The notes below the pieces were generated by a model. That model ran no database searches, was not told the DNA's origin, and saw nothing but the letters and a program-made list of their open reading frames with translations. From Hallerella sp963660435 (GTDB lineage: Bacteria; Fibrobacterota; Fibrobacteria; Fibrobacterales; Fibrobacteraceae), in NCBI GenBank assembly GCA_963660435.1, contig CAVKYI010000001.1:124001-188000 (forward strand): a DNA stretch of 64,000 nt, given 5' to 3'. Shown here one piece after another: positions 16,621-24,361 of this stretch (positions within the stretch are counted from its first letter, which is position 1; each line of letters opens with the position of its first letter). A program made the position numbers and the translations under genes.

Positions 16621-17468
16621 GTTTTCCCGATTTTGTGTGCGAATTTGTTTGAAATCCAGTTGATGAGGAGGACTACCGCGATGAGGATGACGGATGTGGC
16701 GTAGGCTTCTCCGGTGTGCAGACCTTCGCGGGAAAGTTCATACATGTGGACGGCGAGCGTTCTTCCCGAAGAGAAGATCCCCTTGGGAAAGTCGGCGACG
16801 GTACCTGCCGTGTAGATTAGCGCCGCGGTTTCTCCGACGACTCGTCCGACTGAGAGGATGATCCCGGCGAGAATTCCGGGTATCGCCGCGGGGAGGACTA
16901 TCGAACGCACGGTGCGGAGCTTTCCCGCGCCAAGTCCGTAAGAACCTTCGCGATAGCTGTCGGGAACGGACTTTAACGCTTCTTCGGTCGTACGCATGAT
17001 CAGGGGGAGAATCATGATGGAAATCGTCAGGATTCCCGACAGGAGCGAATAGCCGAAGTGCAGTGCCGTGGCAAAGAAGAGCATTCCGAAAAGTCCGTAG
17101 ATAATGGACGGGATTCCCGAAAGGGTTTCGGTCGTGAGCCGGACGATTCCTACGACCTTGTTTCCGCGACTAGCGTATTCCACGGTGTAGATTGCGGCAA
17201 AGATTCCTAGCGGCCCCGCAACGAGAAGCGCGCCGAGAACGATGATGACCGTGTTCAGGATGGAAGGCAGGAATGAAACGTTTTCGGAATTGTATGTCAG
17301 CGAAAAGAGGGAAGGCCTTAGGAATGGAATCCCCTTTACGAGAATATAGGCTATCAGGAATCCGAGAGAAAGGACCGTGACGAGGATGGACAGGGTGACT
17401 GCAATCCTCAGCAGAAGCGACAGGGGAGACTTTCTGTATGTCTTGAGCGTTTGAATGAATTTTTTCAT
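16617..17468 (-). CDS. pstA: Phosphate ABC transporter permease PstA
   Basis: A 283-residue inner-membrane permease with about six helices. The ABC coupling segment EALKSVPDSYREGSYGLGAGKLRTVRS (given in two parts: EALKSVPDSYREGS, then YGLGAGKLRT) marks the site that docks on PstB. It forms the channel with PstC. Four-base overlaps at both ends (pstC before, pstB after) indicate tight translational coupling. Confidence 0.96.
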   Translation of the reverse strand: MKKFIQTLKTYRKSPLSLLLRIAVTLSILVTVLSLGFLIAYILVKGIPFLRPSLFSLTYNSENVSFLPSILNTVIIVLGALLVAGPLGIFAAIYTVEYASRGNKVVGIVRLTTETLSGIPSIIYGLFGMLFFATALHFGYSLLSGILTISIMILPLIMRTTEEALKSVPDSYREGSYGLGAGKLRTVRSIVLPAAIPGILAGIILSVGRVVGETAALIYTAGTVADFPKGIFSSGRTLAVHMYELSREGLHTGEAYATSVILIAVVLLINWISNKFAHKIGKT

Positions 17469-18337
17469 TGGGCGGCTCTCTTTTTGAGAATGGAGAAGAG
17501 CAGGTTGATTACCAGGATGAAAGCGAACAGAACGACTCCTGTCGCAATCAGGGCTTCGCGGTGCAGGTCCGTGGCGTATCCCATTTCAAGGACGATGTTC
17601 GCCGTCAGGGTTCTGACGCCGGAGAGGATTCCCGTCGGCATTCGCGCCTGGTTTCCGGCAACGAGGATGACCGCCATCGTTTCTCCGATCGCTCGTCCGA
17701 ATCCGAGGATGACTCCGGCGACGATTCCCGATGTCGCAGCGGGGAGAACGGCGAAGAAAACGCTTCGTTCGTGTGTCGCTCCGAGCGCAAGCGCCCCTTC
17801 GTAGTAGCTATTGGGAACGGCGCGCAGGGCGGCTTCCGAGACGGAAATTATCGTCGGCAGAATCATGATGCCTAGGAGTATCGATGCGGCAAGGATGCTC
17901 GCTCCGCTTCCGCCAAAGTTCTGCCGGACAAACGGCACGATGACGACCAGACCGAAGAATCCATAGACGACGGAAGGAATCCCGGCGAGAAGATCGACCG
18001 CTGGCTTTAACCTTCTGTGGATTCTTTCGGAGCAGAATCGGGAAAGGTAGATGGCGGAAAGAAGTCCGATCGAAACGCCGATGGCAAGCGCGCCAAGCGT
18101 AACGTAGATGCTTCCCATGATCATCGGGAAAATTCCATAGACCGCCGGCTCGTCTGTCGGGGCCCATTCCTTTCCGAACAGGAAATCCGTGACGCCTATC
18201 TTGAGGATGGCGGGAACGCCGTTCGCGAAAAGGAATATACAGATCAGGGCGACGAACAGGATGCTTGCGAGCGCGGAAAGCAAGAATACGCCCGATGCCG
18301 TTTTTTCCTTGAGGTTGTTCAGTGTTTGCGCTTTCAT
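17465..18337 (-). CDS. pstC: Phosphate ABC transporter permease PstC
   Basis: A 290-residue permease with about six membrane helices, the partner of PstA. Seen: GIPSVVYGFFGLVVIVPF and the coupling loop EAALRAVPNSYYEGALALGA (about 190-210). It follows the outer-membrane porin gene by 72 bases that hold a stable hairpin, so porin and permease levels may differ. No PhoR/PhoB genes are in the window. Confidence 0.96.
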   Translation of the reverse strand: MKAQTLNNLKEKTASGVFLLSALASILFVALICIFLFANGVPAILKIGVTDFLFGKEWAPTDEPAVYGIFPMIMGSIYVTLGALAIGVSIGLLSAIYLSRFCSERIHRRLKPAVDLLAGIPSVVYGFFGLVVIVPFVRQNFGGSGASILAASILLGIMILPTIISVSEAALRAVPNSYYEGALALGATHERSVFFAVLPAATSGIVAGVILGFGRAIGETMAVILVAGNQARMPTGILSGVRTLTANIVLEMGYATDLHREALIATGVVLFAFILVINLLFSILKKRAAQ

Positions 18338-18368
18338 CTTAAGTCCTTTTGAAAAACCGTATAGGAAA

Positions 18369-18397
18369 GAGGTTCTCCGAAAGTCCCGGAAAACCTC
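18369..18397 (-). terminator. Intercistronic hairpin between porin and pstC
   Basis: On the minus strand an 11-bp stem with one G-U pair (arms GAGGTTTTCCG and CGGAGAACCTC) lies between the porin stop and the pstC start and is followed by a weak TTTCC tract. It may be a leaky terminator or an mRNA-stabilising end that favours the porin. Confidence 0.45.
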
Positions 18398-18409
18398 CTG
18401 TAAAAGGCG

Positions 18410-19414
18410 TTACTTGATCGTTGTCGTGAGCCTTGCCGCTAGCGCGATGTCCGTGATTTCCTTTTCGCTGTAGAGCGAGACTTGCGCCTTGCTTCTGGAA
18501 CCGATTTTCTTGACAAGTCCCACGGCCCATCCGATCTCGTCGGCGTCCTTGTTCAACTCGTCGCGATCCTTGACGTATTCGATTTCGACAAAAGCCTTGT
18601 CCAGGATTCCGGCGGTCGGAAATTCTACGCCCGCATAGACGGGAAAGTATTGGGTATCCTGGGCGTAGCTGGGAGCCTTCGCGGTCTTTTCCTGAATTGT
18701 CTCGGCGTTCACGTCCTTGTCCTTTCCGGTGATGATTGCCGCGGCTTCGCCATAGACGGCGAACTTGTCGGCGAGCTTGACATTTGCCCGGAGGCTTCCG
18801 CGGTGCGTTATCACGGCAGTGTATTGGATAGGATCGATGACATTAGCGCGGTATCCCAGTCCGAGCTTGAACGAATTGCCCAGCTTGAGGTCATCGGTTA
18901 CGCGGACGTATCCGGAATTGAAATTTCCGTCTTCGGTGGCGAGCATCACGTTCAGCTGGTTTGCGCCTTTTTTCCAGCCGAGTTCAAAAGCGTCGTGCGA
19001 ATAGTCGCGTCCGAGAAATCCGCGCTTGGCGATATCCTTGTCCAGGTAGGCGCCGAAGTTTCCCGCACCTTCCGTATCCGTTTTCCAGTGACCGAACTTT
19101 AGATTCAGTCCGAGGTCTCCCCACTTGTAGTTGCCGTAGTAAGTGTCTGCCTGGAACTTGTCGGCTCCTCCATTGAAGGTGGGCGCATACATGCGGATTG
19201 TCACCTTGGCGTCGAATGATTCGGAAGAATAGCTTCCGCCGAAGTTCGCGCGAAACCAGAATCCGTCCAGATTGTTGTCCTTGTCATTGTCGTAGAACGC
19301 CTTTGATGCTTGAGTCTGAATGTTTCCGTTTAGATCGAAATTCTCGCTTTCGGCGTTTGCGATTCCGAACGTGGAAATCGCGGCGAGAACGATGCATGTT
19401 TTTTTCAGTGTCAT
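18410..19414 (-). CDS. Outer-membrane porin of the phosphate operon
   Basis: A 334-residue predicted beta barrel with signal peptide (MTLKKTCIVLAAISTFGIANA) and regularly spaced amphipathic strands ending in a short terminal strand. It has no clear named family by eye. Being the first gene of the pst operon, it is most likely a phosphate- or anion-selective porin that feeds PstS in the periplasm. Divergent from pstS across a 234-base region with Pho-box-like repeats. Confidence 0.65.
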   Translation of the reverse strand: MTLKKTCIVLAAISTFGIANAESENFDLNGNIQTQASKAFYDNDKDNNLDGFWFRANFGGSYSSESFDAKVTIRMYAPTFNGGADKFQADTYYGNYKWGDLGLNLKFGHWKTDTEGAGNFGAYLDKDIAKRGFLGRDYSHDAFELGWKKGANQLNVMLATEDGNFNSGYVRVTDDLKLGNSFKLGLGYRANVIDPIQYTAVITHRGSLRANVKLADKFAVYGEAAAIITGKDKDVNAETIQEKTAKAPSYAQDTQYFPVYAGVEFPTAGILDKAFVEIEYVKDRDELNKDADEIGWAVGLVKKIGSRSKAQVSLYSEKEITDIALAARLTTTIK

Positions 19415-19555
19415 TGTAAACTCCTTTGGGATAAACCCTTGTCTTGAATGACGCCTAGAATGTAGGCTTTGCCTGTAAAAACGGAAGATGGCGAAAGGTA
19501 AAGATTTCGAGAAGACTTTGAAAAGTATTGTCGAACTCGCCTGGCAACTTTTGAC

Positions 19556-19607
19556 TTTACGTGGAATTTACGCTTGGCTTCTCGAGACCTTTACATTGGC
19601 GTTTTAC
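19556..19607. promoter_or_regulatory. Candidate Pho-box direct repeats
   Basis: TTTAC occurs at 19556, 19567, 19590 and 19603: two pairs of direct repeats with 11 and 13 base periods, upstream of pstS and between it and the divergent porin operon. PhoB/PhoP regulators bind direct repeats of about 11-base period, so this is a plausible control site for both units. Confidence 0.4.
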
Positions 19608-19648
19608 CTTGTCGCTGTCACTTGAAACCACATACAAGGAGTATTCGA

Positions 19649-20533
19649 ATGAACAAGACAACACTCATCGCTTGCATCGCAAGCTTGGTACTGATGGCGA
19701 TTCTCGCCTCCTGCAATGACGATGGCAAGGAATCGCGGAAAACTGACGGAGCGAAAAAGCAGACCGAAATTTCGGTGATTACTCGAGAAGCCGGTTCCGG
19801 AACGCGGGACGCCTTTACGGAACTTGTCGGGACGCTTATCAAGGAAAACGGGAAAAAGAAGGACATCACGACGAAGGAAGCGCTCACGATCGACGGAACA
19901 CAGGGCGTCATGTCAACGGTCGCGGGCAACGAATATGCGATCGGCTACATCTCCCTCGGATCGCTGAACGGCACGGTCAAGGCAATGAAAATCGACGGCG
20001 TGGAACCGACCAAGGAAAACGTGAAGAACGCGTCCTATTCGATTTCGAGACCGTTCAACATCGCGACAAAAGGCGAAGTCAAGGGAATCGCCAAGGACTT
20101 CATCGATTTCGTCATGAGCGTGGACGGTCAGAAGATCGTCGATGAAAATGGCTACGTAAGCGTTGTCGATGGAAAAGCCTACGAAAGCAGGAAGCTGAAG
20201 GGAAAGCTTGTCATTGCGGGGTCTTCGAGCGTTTCGCCGGTGATGGAAAAGCTGAAGGAAGCCTATGTCCGCTTGAATCCGGATGTGGAAATCGAAATCC
20301 AGACGAACGATTCCTCTTCGGGAATGCTCGCCGCGAAGGAAGGCACCTGCGATATCGGCATGGCCAGTCGGAACCTGAAAGCGAGCGAAAGCGAGGTACT
20401 CACCGGTCTGACGATTGCGCGCGACGGAATCGCGGTTATCGTAAATCGTCAAAACGCGGTCTCCGACATGCCGCTTTCCAAACTTCGCGAAATCTATACG
20501 GGAAGCCTCCGCTTCTGGGAACAGGTCCAATAA
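19649..20533 (+). CDS. pstS: Phosphate-binding lipoprotein PstS, halves in permuted order
   Basis: A 294-residue periplasmic lipoprotein (lipobox I-L-A-S-C, Cys22) that binds phosphate for PstCAB. The two blocks are in the reverse order of classical PstS: the REAGSGTRDAF block with GYISLG and GQKIVDENGYV comes first (46-170), and the GSSSVSPVMEKL block with DIGMASRNLK and DGIAVIVN comes second (191-294). This is a circular permutation of the usual fold; I recall similar order in some Firmicutes proteins. ATG 19649 is chosen for its AGGAG site and proper signal peptide. Divergent from the porin-pst operon. Confidence 0.88.
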   Translation: MNKTTLIACIASLVLMAILASCNDDGKESRKTDGAKKQTEISVITREAGSGTRDAFTELVGTLIKENGKKKDITTKEALTIDGTQGVMSTVAGNEYAIGYISLGSLNGTVKAMKIDGVEPTKENVKNASYSISRPFNIATKGEVKGIAKDFIDFVMSVDGQKIVDENGYVSVVDGKAYESRKLKGKLVIAGSSSVSPVMEKLKEAYVRLNPDVEIEIQTNDSSSGMLAAKEGTCDIGMASRNLKASESEVLTGLTIARDGIAVIVNRQNAVSDMPLSKLREIYTGSLRFWEQVQ

Positions 20534-20584
20534 GAAAAAACGAAGCGTTTGCAATTTAATTTATCGTGTTTTGAAATCCTCATG

Positions 20585-20601
20585 AAATCCCATGGGGATT
20601 T
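20585..20601 (+). terminator. Small hairpin after pstS
   Basis: AAATCC and GGATTT pair around a five-base loop, followed by TTCTATTTTA. It is a weak candidate terminator for pstS and overlaps the box upstream of azlC. Confidence 0.35.
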
Positions 20602-20603
20602 TC

Positions 20604-20611
20604 TATTTTAA
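20604..20611 (+). promoter_or_regulatory. TATTTTAA box 5 bases before azlC start
   Basis: TATTTTAA, then AGCTC, then GTG 20617. It supports the GTG start and a leaderless azlCD mRNA. Confidence 0.4.
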
Positions 20612-20616
20612 AGCTC

Positions 20617-21324
20617 GTGAAAAATCAGGCGGTAATTTTAGACGCATTGAAAGTTGCGTTTCCTTACACGGTTCCCATCTTTGCTGGATTTTGGTTTTTG
20701 GGATTGACTTACGGTGTCTATATGAACGTGTCGGGATTCAGCTTTCTCTATCCGATGTTCATGAGCGTTTTGATTTTTGCCGGGTCGATGGAATTTGTCG
20801 CGGCGAATTTGCTTCTGGGGGCGTTTAACCCGTTGCAGGCGTTTCTTTTGACGCTGATGATCAATGCGCGGCATCTCTTCTACGGCATTTCGATGCTTGA
20901 CCGATTTCGAAATACGGGAATCAAGAAGCCGTATCTGATCTATGGGATGTGCGACGAGACGTTTTCCATCAACTATACCGCAAAGATTCCCGAAGGAGTC
21001 GATCGCGGGTGGTTTATGTTCTGGGTGACCTTCCTGAACCAGCTGTATTGGGTCTCGGGCGCAATCCTCGGCGGCATCTTCGGTTCGTTTGTACGCATCG
21101 ATACGAAAGGGCTTGGCTTTGCGATGACCGCGATGTTTGTCGTCATTTTCATGGAACAGTGGATAAAGGAAAAAAATCATGTGAGTTCGCTAATCGGCTT
21201 TTTGCTAACGGGAATGTCGCTTGCGATTTTTGGAAGTGAAAACTTTATCGTGCCTTCGATGGTCTTGATTCTCGGGACGCTTTCCATATTGCGCAAACCT
21301 CTAGAAAGGATGGGCATCGGATGA
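20617..21324 (+). CDS. azlC: AzlC-family branched-chain amino acid exporter, large subunit
   Basis: A 235-residue membrane protein of the AzlC (LIV-E) family, which with AzlD exports branched-chain amino acids or related compounds. Helices are seen throughout; family features are the early P-I-F-A-G-F-W-F-L-G-L segment and LMINARHLFYGISML (about 86-100). GTG 20617 is the start. The azlD start overlaps the azlC stop, so the two subunits are coupled. Confidence 0.88.
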   Translation: MKNQAVILDALKVAFPYTVPIFAGFWFLGLTYGVYMNVSGFSFLYPMFMSVLIFAGSMEFVAANLLLGAFNPLQAFLLTLMINARHLFYGISMLDRFRNTGIKKPYLIYGMCDETFSINYTAKIPEGVDRGWFMFWVTFLNQLYWVSGAILGGIFGSFVRIDTKGLGFAMTAMFVVIFMEQWIKEKNHVSSLIGFLLTGMSLAIFGSENFIVPSMVLILGTLSILRKPLERMGIG

Positions 21325-21653
21325 CTTTTTCTGAGCAAGTGATAACGATAGCCGTTGTTTCCGTGGGGACACTTCTCACGAGATTCCTACCGTTCCTCGT
21401 TTTTCCGGCGGGAAAGCCCACTCCGAAATATATCCAGTATCTGGGAAAAGTTCTCGCCCCGGCTGTATTTTCCCTGTTGATTGTTTACTGTCTCAAGGAT
21501 GTTTCGTGGCTGGAAGGGACGCACGGAATTCCTGAAATTTTGGGAGTCGCGGTGACCGCGGCGCTTCATTTGTGGAAACGCCAGATGCTTTTTTCGATTG
21601 CGGGGGGGACGATTTTCTATATGCTGCTCGTTCAATTTGTCCTTGTGTCGTGA
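21321..21653 (+). CDS. azlD: AzlD-family transporter small subunit
   Basis: A 110-residue protein with about three to four membrane helices and the AzlD pattern TRFLPFLVFP near the N terminus (about 21-30). It overlaps azlC by four bases. It works as the small subunit of the exporter. The tag gene begins three bases after its stop, so all may share one mRNA. Confidence 0.85.
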   Translation: MTFSEQVITIAVVSVGTLLTRFLPFLVFPAGKPTPKYIQYLGKVLAPAVFSLLIVYCLKDVSWLEGTHGIPEILGVAVTAALHLWKRQMLFSIAGGTIFYMLLVQFVLVS

Positions 21654-21655
21654 AC

Positions 21656-22240
21656 ATGTCCGCTTGTGACTGGTTTTTGCAAAACCCGATAGCGGAAGCT
21701 TATCACGATAAGGAATGGGGCGTTCCTGTCCATGACGACAGGAAAATGTTTGAATATCTGCTTATGGAATCGATGAGCTGCGGGCTTTCGTGGATGCTGA
21801 TGCTTGCCAAACGGGAAGTGTTTTCCCGGTGCTTTGCGAAATTTGATTTTGAAAAGGTGGCGAAATTTACCGAAGCCGATGTGTTGCGGATCCTGAAAAC
21901 GCCCGGGATGATTCGCTCCGAGCGGAAAGTTCGCGCGGAAATTTCAAACGCGAAATGCTTCTTGAAAGTGCGGGATGAATACGGCTCGTTTTGCGATTAT
22001 CTTTGGCATTTTACCGAGGGAAAAACATTTGTCTATCGAAAGCTTCAAAAGGGAATCTTGGAGACCCGCAACGAACTTTCGGACAAAGTGGCAAAAGACA
22101 TGAAACTGCGCGGTTTCAAGTATCTGGGAAGCGTTATCCTCTATTCGCACCTGCAGGGTGTCGGAATTATCAACGCCCATTCGCCGGATTGTCCCTGCTA
22201 TAAAAAATTGCTGGCGATGACTCGGGTGGAAGCAAGATGA
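21656..22240 (+). CDS. tag: DNA-3-methyladenine glycosylase I
   Basis: Tag, 194 residues, removes 3-methyladenine from alkylated DNA. The helix-hairpin-helix fold is seen with YHDKEWGVPVHDDRKMFEYL (about 17-36), ESMSCGLSWMLMLAKRE, and the C-terminal RGFKYLGSVILYSHLQGVG. The zinc-binding ends are present: Cys4 near the start and H-S-P-D-C-P-C at the C terminus. Start ATG 21656 is three bases after azlD. Its stop (TGA) overlaps an ATG that would be the natural start of the following MATE gene in another frame. Confidence 0.9.
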   Translation: MSACDWFLQNPIAEAYHDKEWGVPVHDDRKMFEYLLMESMSCGLSWMLMLAKREVFSRCFAKFDFEKVAKFTEADVLRILKTPGMIRSERKVRAEISNAKCFLKVRDEYGSFCDYLWHFTEGKTFVYRKLQKGILETRNELSDKVAKDMKLRGFKYLGSVILYSHLQGVGIINAHSPDCPCYKKLLAMTRVEAR

Positions 22241-22262
22241 AGAAGTCAAAAAAATCGACCTT

Positions 22263-23603
22263 TTGAAAGGACCGCTTTGGAAGCAGATCCTCGTATTTGC
22301 GCTACCGCTAGCTTTTACGGGAATTTTGCAGCAACTTTTTAACGCGGCGGATATTGCGGTTGTCGGGCGATTTGTCGGCGACGAGGCGATGGCCGCTGTC
22401 GGTTCTACGGCTCCGCTCATTAATTTGTTCGTTAATATTTTCGTCGGACTTTCCATTGGAGCGAATGTCGTCATTGCGCAGTTTATCGGCAAAAAGGATC
22501 CGAAAGCGATTCACGCTGCGGTTCATACCGCCTTGGTCGTTTCCTTTGCGAGCGGGATTCTTGTCGCTGTGATAGGATGGCTTTTGCTTGAACCGATGCT
22601 GCGTTTTATGGATACGCCGGAGAATGTTTTCCCGCTGTCGAAAATTTACCTGATGTGGTATTTTGCCGGCATTCCTTTTATGATGCTGTATGATTTCGAG
22701 GCTGCGATTTTCCGCAGTGTCGGCGATACGCGGACTCCGCTTTTTGCCTTGATTGTCGGCGGAATTCTAAATGTCGTTTTGAATCTTCTCTTTGTCGTCG
22801 TATTTGGTATGGGCGTTTCGGGAGTTGCCGTGGCGACGCTTGTCTCGGGAGTGGTGTGTTCTGCGATTCTCTTTGTTAAGCTTCGCCGGACTCATTTGCC
22901 GATTCATCTGGAATATGCCCGTTTGCACGTAGATAAAAAAATTCTCTGGAAAATATTTAAGATCGGATTTCCCGCTGGAATACAAGGAATCGTTTTCAGC
23001 TTTTCAAATGTTTGCATCCAAGGCGGAATCAATTCGTTGGGATCCGACGTAATGGCCGGTTCCGCAATTGGTTTCAATGTCGAGATATTCGTTTACTTTA
23101 TCGTGAATTCTTTTGGACAGGCGGCGGTTACTTTCATCGGACAAAATTTCGGAGCGCACAATTTAAAGCGTTGCAAGGAAGTCGTTGCGCAAAGCCTGCT
23201 TTTGGATTTGATTTTTACGAACACCATCGGACTGATTTTTATCTTGTTTGGAGAAAAAGTTGTCGGGATTTTTTCGGCGAGCGATGCGGTTGTGATGTAT
23301 GGGTTTATTCGGATGCTGGTTGTCGTCGGGTTTGAATCGTTGAATGTCATAATCGAAGTTTTTAGCGGTGCGATTCGTGGACTTGGAAATTCCTTCTTGC
23401 CTGCGCTCATCTGCATTGTCGGAATTTGCGGTGTGCGGATGGTCTGGCTCTATACGATTTTTCCGATTGCGCCTAGTTTTCACTTACTTCTTGCCGTGTA
23501 CCCGATTAGCTGGGCGGTCGCCGCATTTGCGCTTGTGATTTGTTATTATATTACGAAAAAACGGGCTTTTCGCTTGCCAAGATTCAAAGTGGGTATTCGA
23601 TGA
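22263..23603 (+). CDS. MATE-family multidrug/Na+ efflux transporter
   Basis: A 446-residue, 12-helix MATE exporter. The N-terminal pattern FALPLAFTGILQQLFNAADIAVVGRFVG and repeat half starting around FPAGIQGIVFSFSNVCIQ are typical. The frame has only a TTG (22263) near its start, but the preceding codons (KKIDLLKGP) look like authentic family sequence. An ATG at 22237, overlapping the tag stop, joins this frame if one base is added in the A7 run at 22248-22254 or if ribosomes slip back by one there. The start is thus uncertain. Overlaps the next gene by four bases. Confidence 0.88.
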   Translation: MKGPLWKQILVFALPLAFTGILQQLFNAADIAVVGRFVGDEAMAAVGSTAPLINLFVNIFVGLSIGANVVIAQFIGKKDPKAIHAAVHTALVVSFASGILVAVIGWLLLEPMLRFMDTPENVFPLSKIYLMWYFAGIPFMMLYDFEAAIFRSVGDTRTPLFALIVGGILNVVLNLLFVVVFGMGVSGVAVATLVSGVVCSAILFVKLRRTHLPIHLEYARLHVDKKILWKIFKIGFPAGIQGIVFSFSNVCIQGGINSLGSDVMAGSAIGFNVEIFVYFIVNSFGQAAVTFIGQNFGAHNLKRCKEVVAQSLLLDLIFTNTIGLIFILFGEKVVGIFSASDAVVMYGFIRMLVVVGFESLNVIIEVFSGAIRGLGNSFLPALICIVGICGVRMVWLYTIFPIAPSFHLLLAVYPISWAVAAFALVICYYITKKRAFRLPRFKVGIR

Positions 23604-24352
23604 AACTGTTTTCCTGGAATGTCGCCGGATTTCGCGCCTGTCTCAAAAAAGGCTTTCCCGATTTCTTTCGCGTAGCCGACGCGGATGCCTTTTGTCTGCA
23701 GGAAGTCAAGGCGGAGATGTCGCAAATCGATTTTCATCCGCAGGGCTATCGGGAATATCTTTTCCCGGCAAAGAGGAAAGGCTATTCGGGGACGCTTGTT
23801 TACAGCCGCGTGGAACCGCTTGACGTGCAGTATGGATTCGGTGAACGGGAATACGACGACGAAGGCCGTTCGATTACCGTGGAATACGAAAATTTTTACC
23901 TGGTGACCGTCTATGTTCCAAATGCAAAGCGAGACCTTTCGCGCTTAGCGTCCCGCATGAATTTCGAGGAAACGTTCAAGTCCTATCTGCACCTGCTCGA
24001 AAGGAAAAAGCCCGTTGTCGTGTGCGGAGACATGAATGTCGCGCACGAGGAAATCGATATCTACAATGCCCGGGCGAATCGTGGACATGCTGGGTTCACC
24101 GACGAGGAACGCTGCAAGTTTTCGGAACTTCTGGCGAGCGGATTCATCGATACGTTTCGGACGCTCAATCCCCAAAAAATCCAATATAGCTGGTGGAGCT
24201 ATTTTGGACACGCCCGGGAACGCAATTCCGGTTGGCGGCTAGACTATTTTCTTGTTTCGGAAAAGATTTTCCCGTCCGTCAAGGATTCCAGGATTTACGA
24301 CGAAATCCTCGGCAGCGACCATTGTCCGGTCGGGATGGAACTGAATCTCTAG
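23600..24352 (+). CDS. exoA: Exodeoxyribonuclease III / AP endonuclease
   Basis: A 250-residue EEP-family nuclease that cuts DNA 5' of abasic sites and has 3' exonuclease activity. Catalytic motifs are intact: SWNVAGFRA, FCLQEVKAE, VYVPNA, CGDMNVAHEEID, YSWWSYFGHARERNSGWRLDY and GSDHCPV. Start ATG 23600 overlaps the MATE stop. Together with tag it gives a small base-excision repair pair in one operon. Confidence 0.95.
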   Translation: MKLFSWNVAGFRACLKKGFPDFFRVADADAFCLQEVKAEMSQIDFHPQGYREYLFPAKRKGYSGTLVYSRVEPLDVQYGFGEREYDDEGRSITVEYENFYLVTVYVPNAKRDLSRLASRMNFEETFKSYLHLLERKKPVVVCGDMNVAHEEIDIYNARANRGHAGFTDEERCKFSELLASGFIDTFRTLNPQKIQYSWWSYFGHARERNSGWRLDYFLVSEKIFPSVKDSRIYDEILGSDHCPVGMELNL

Positions 24353-24361
24353 GGCGTTTCG

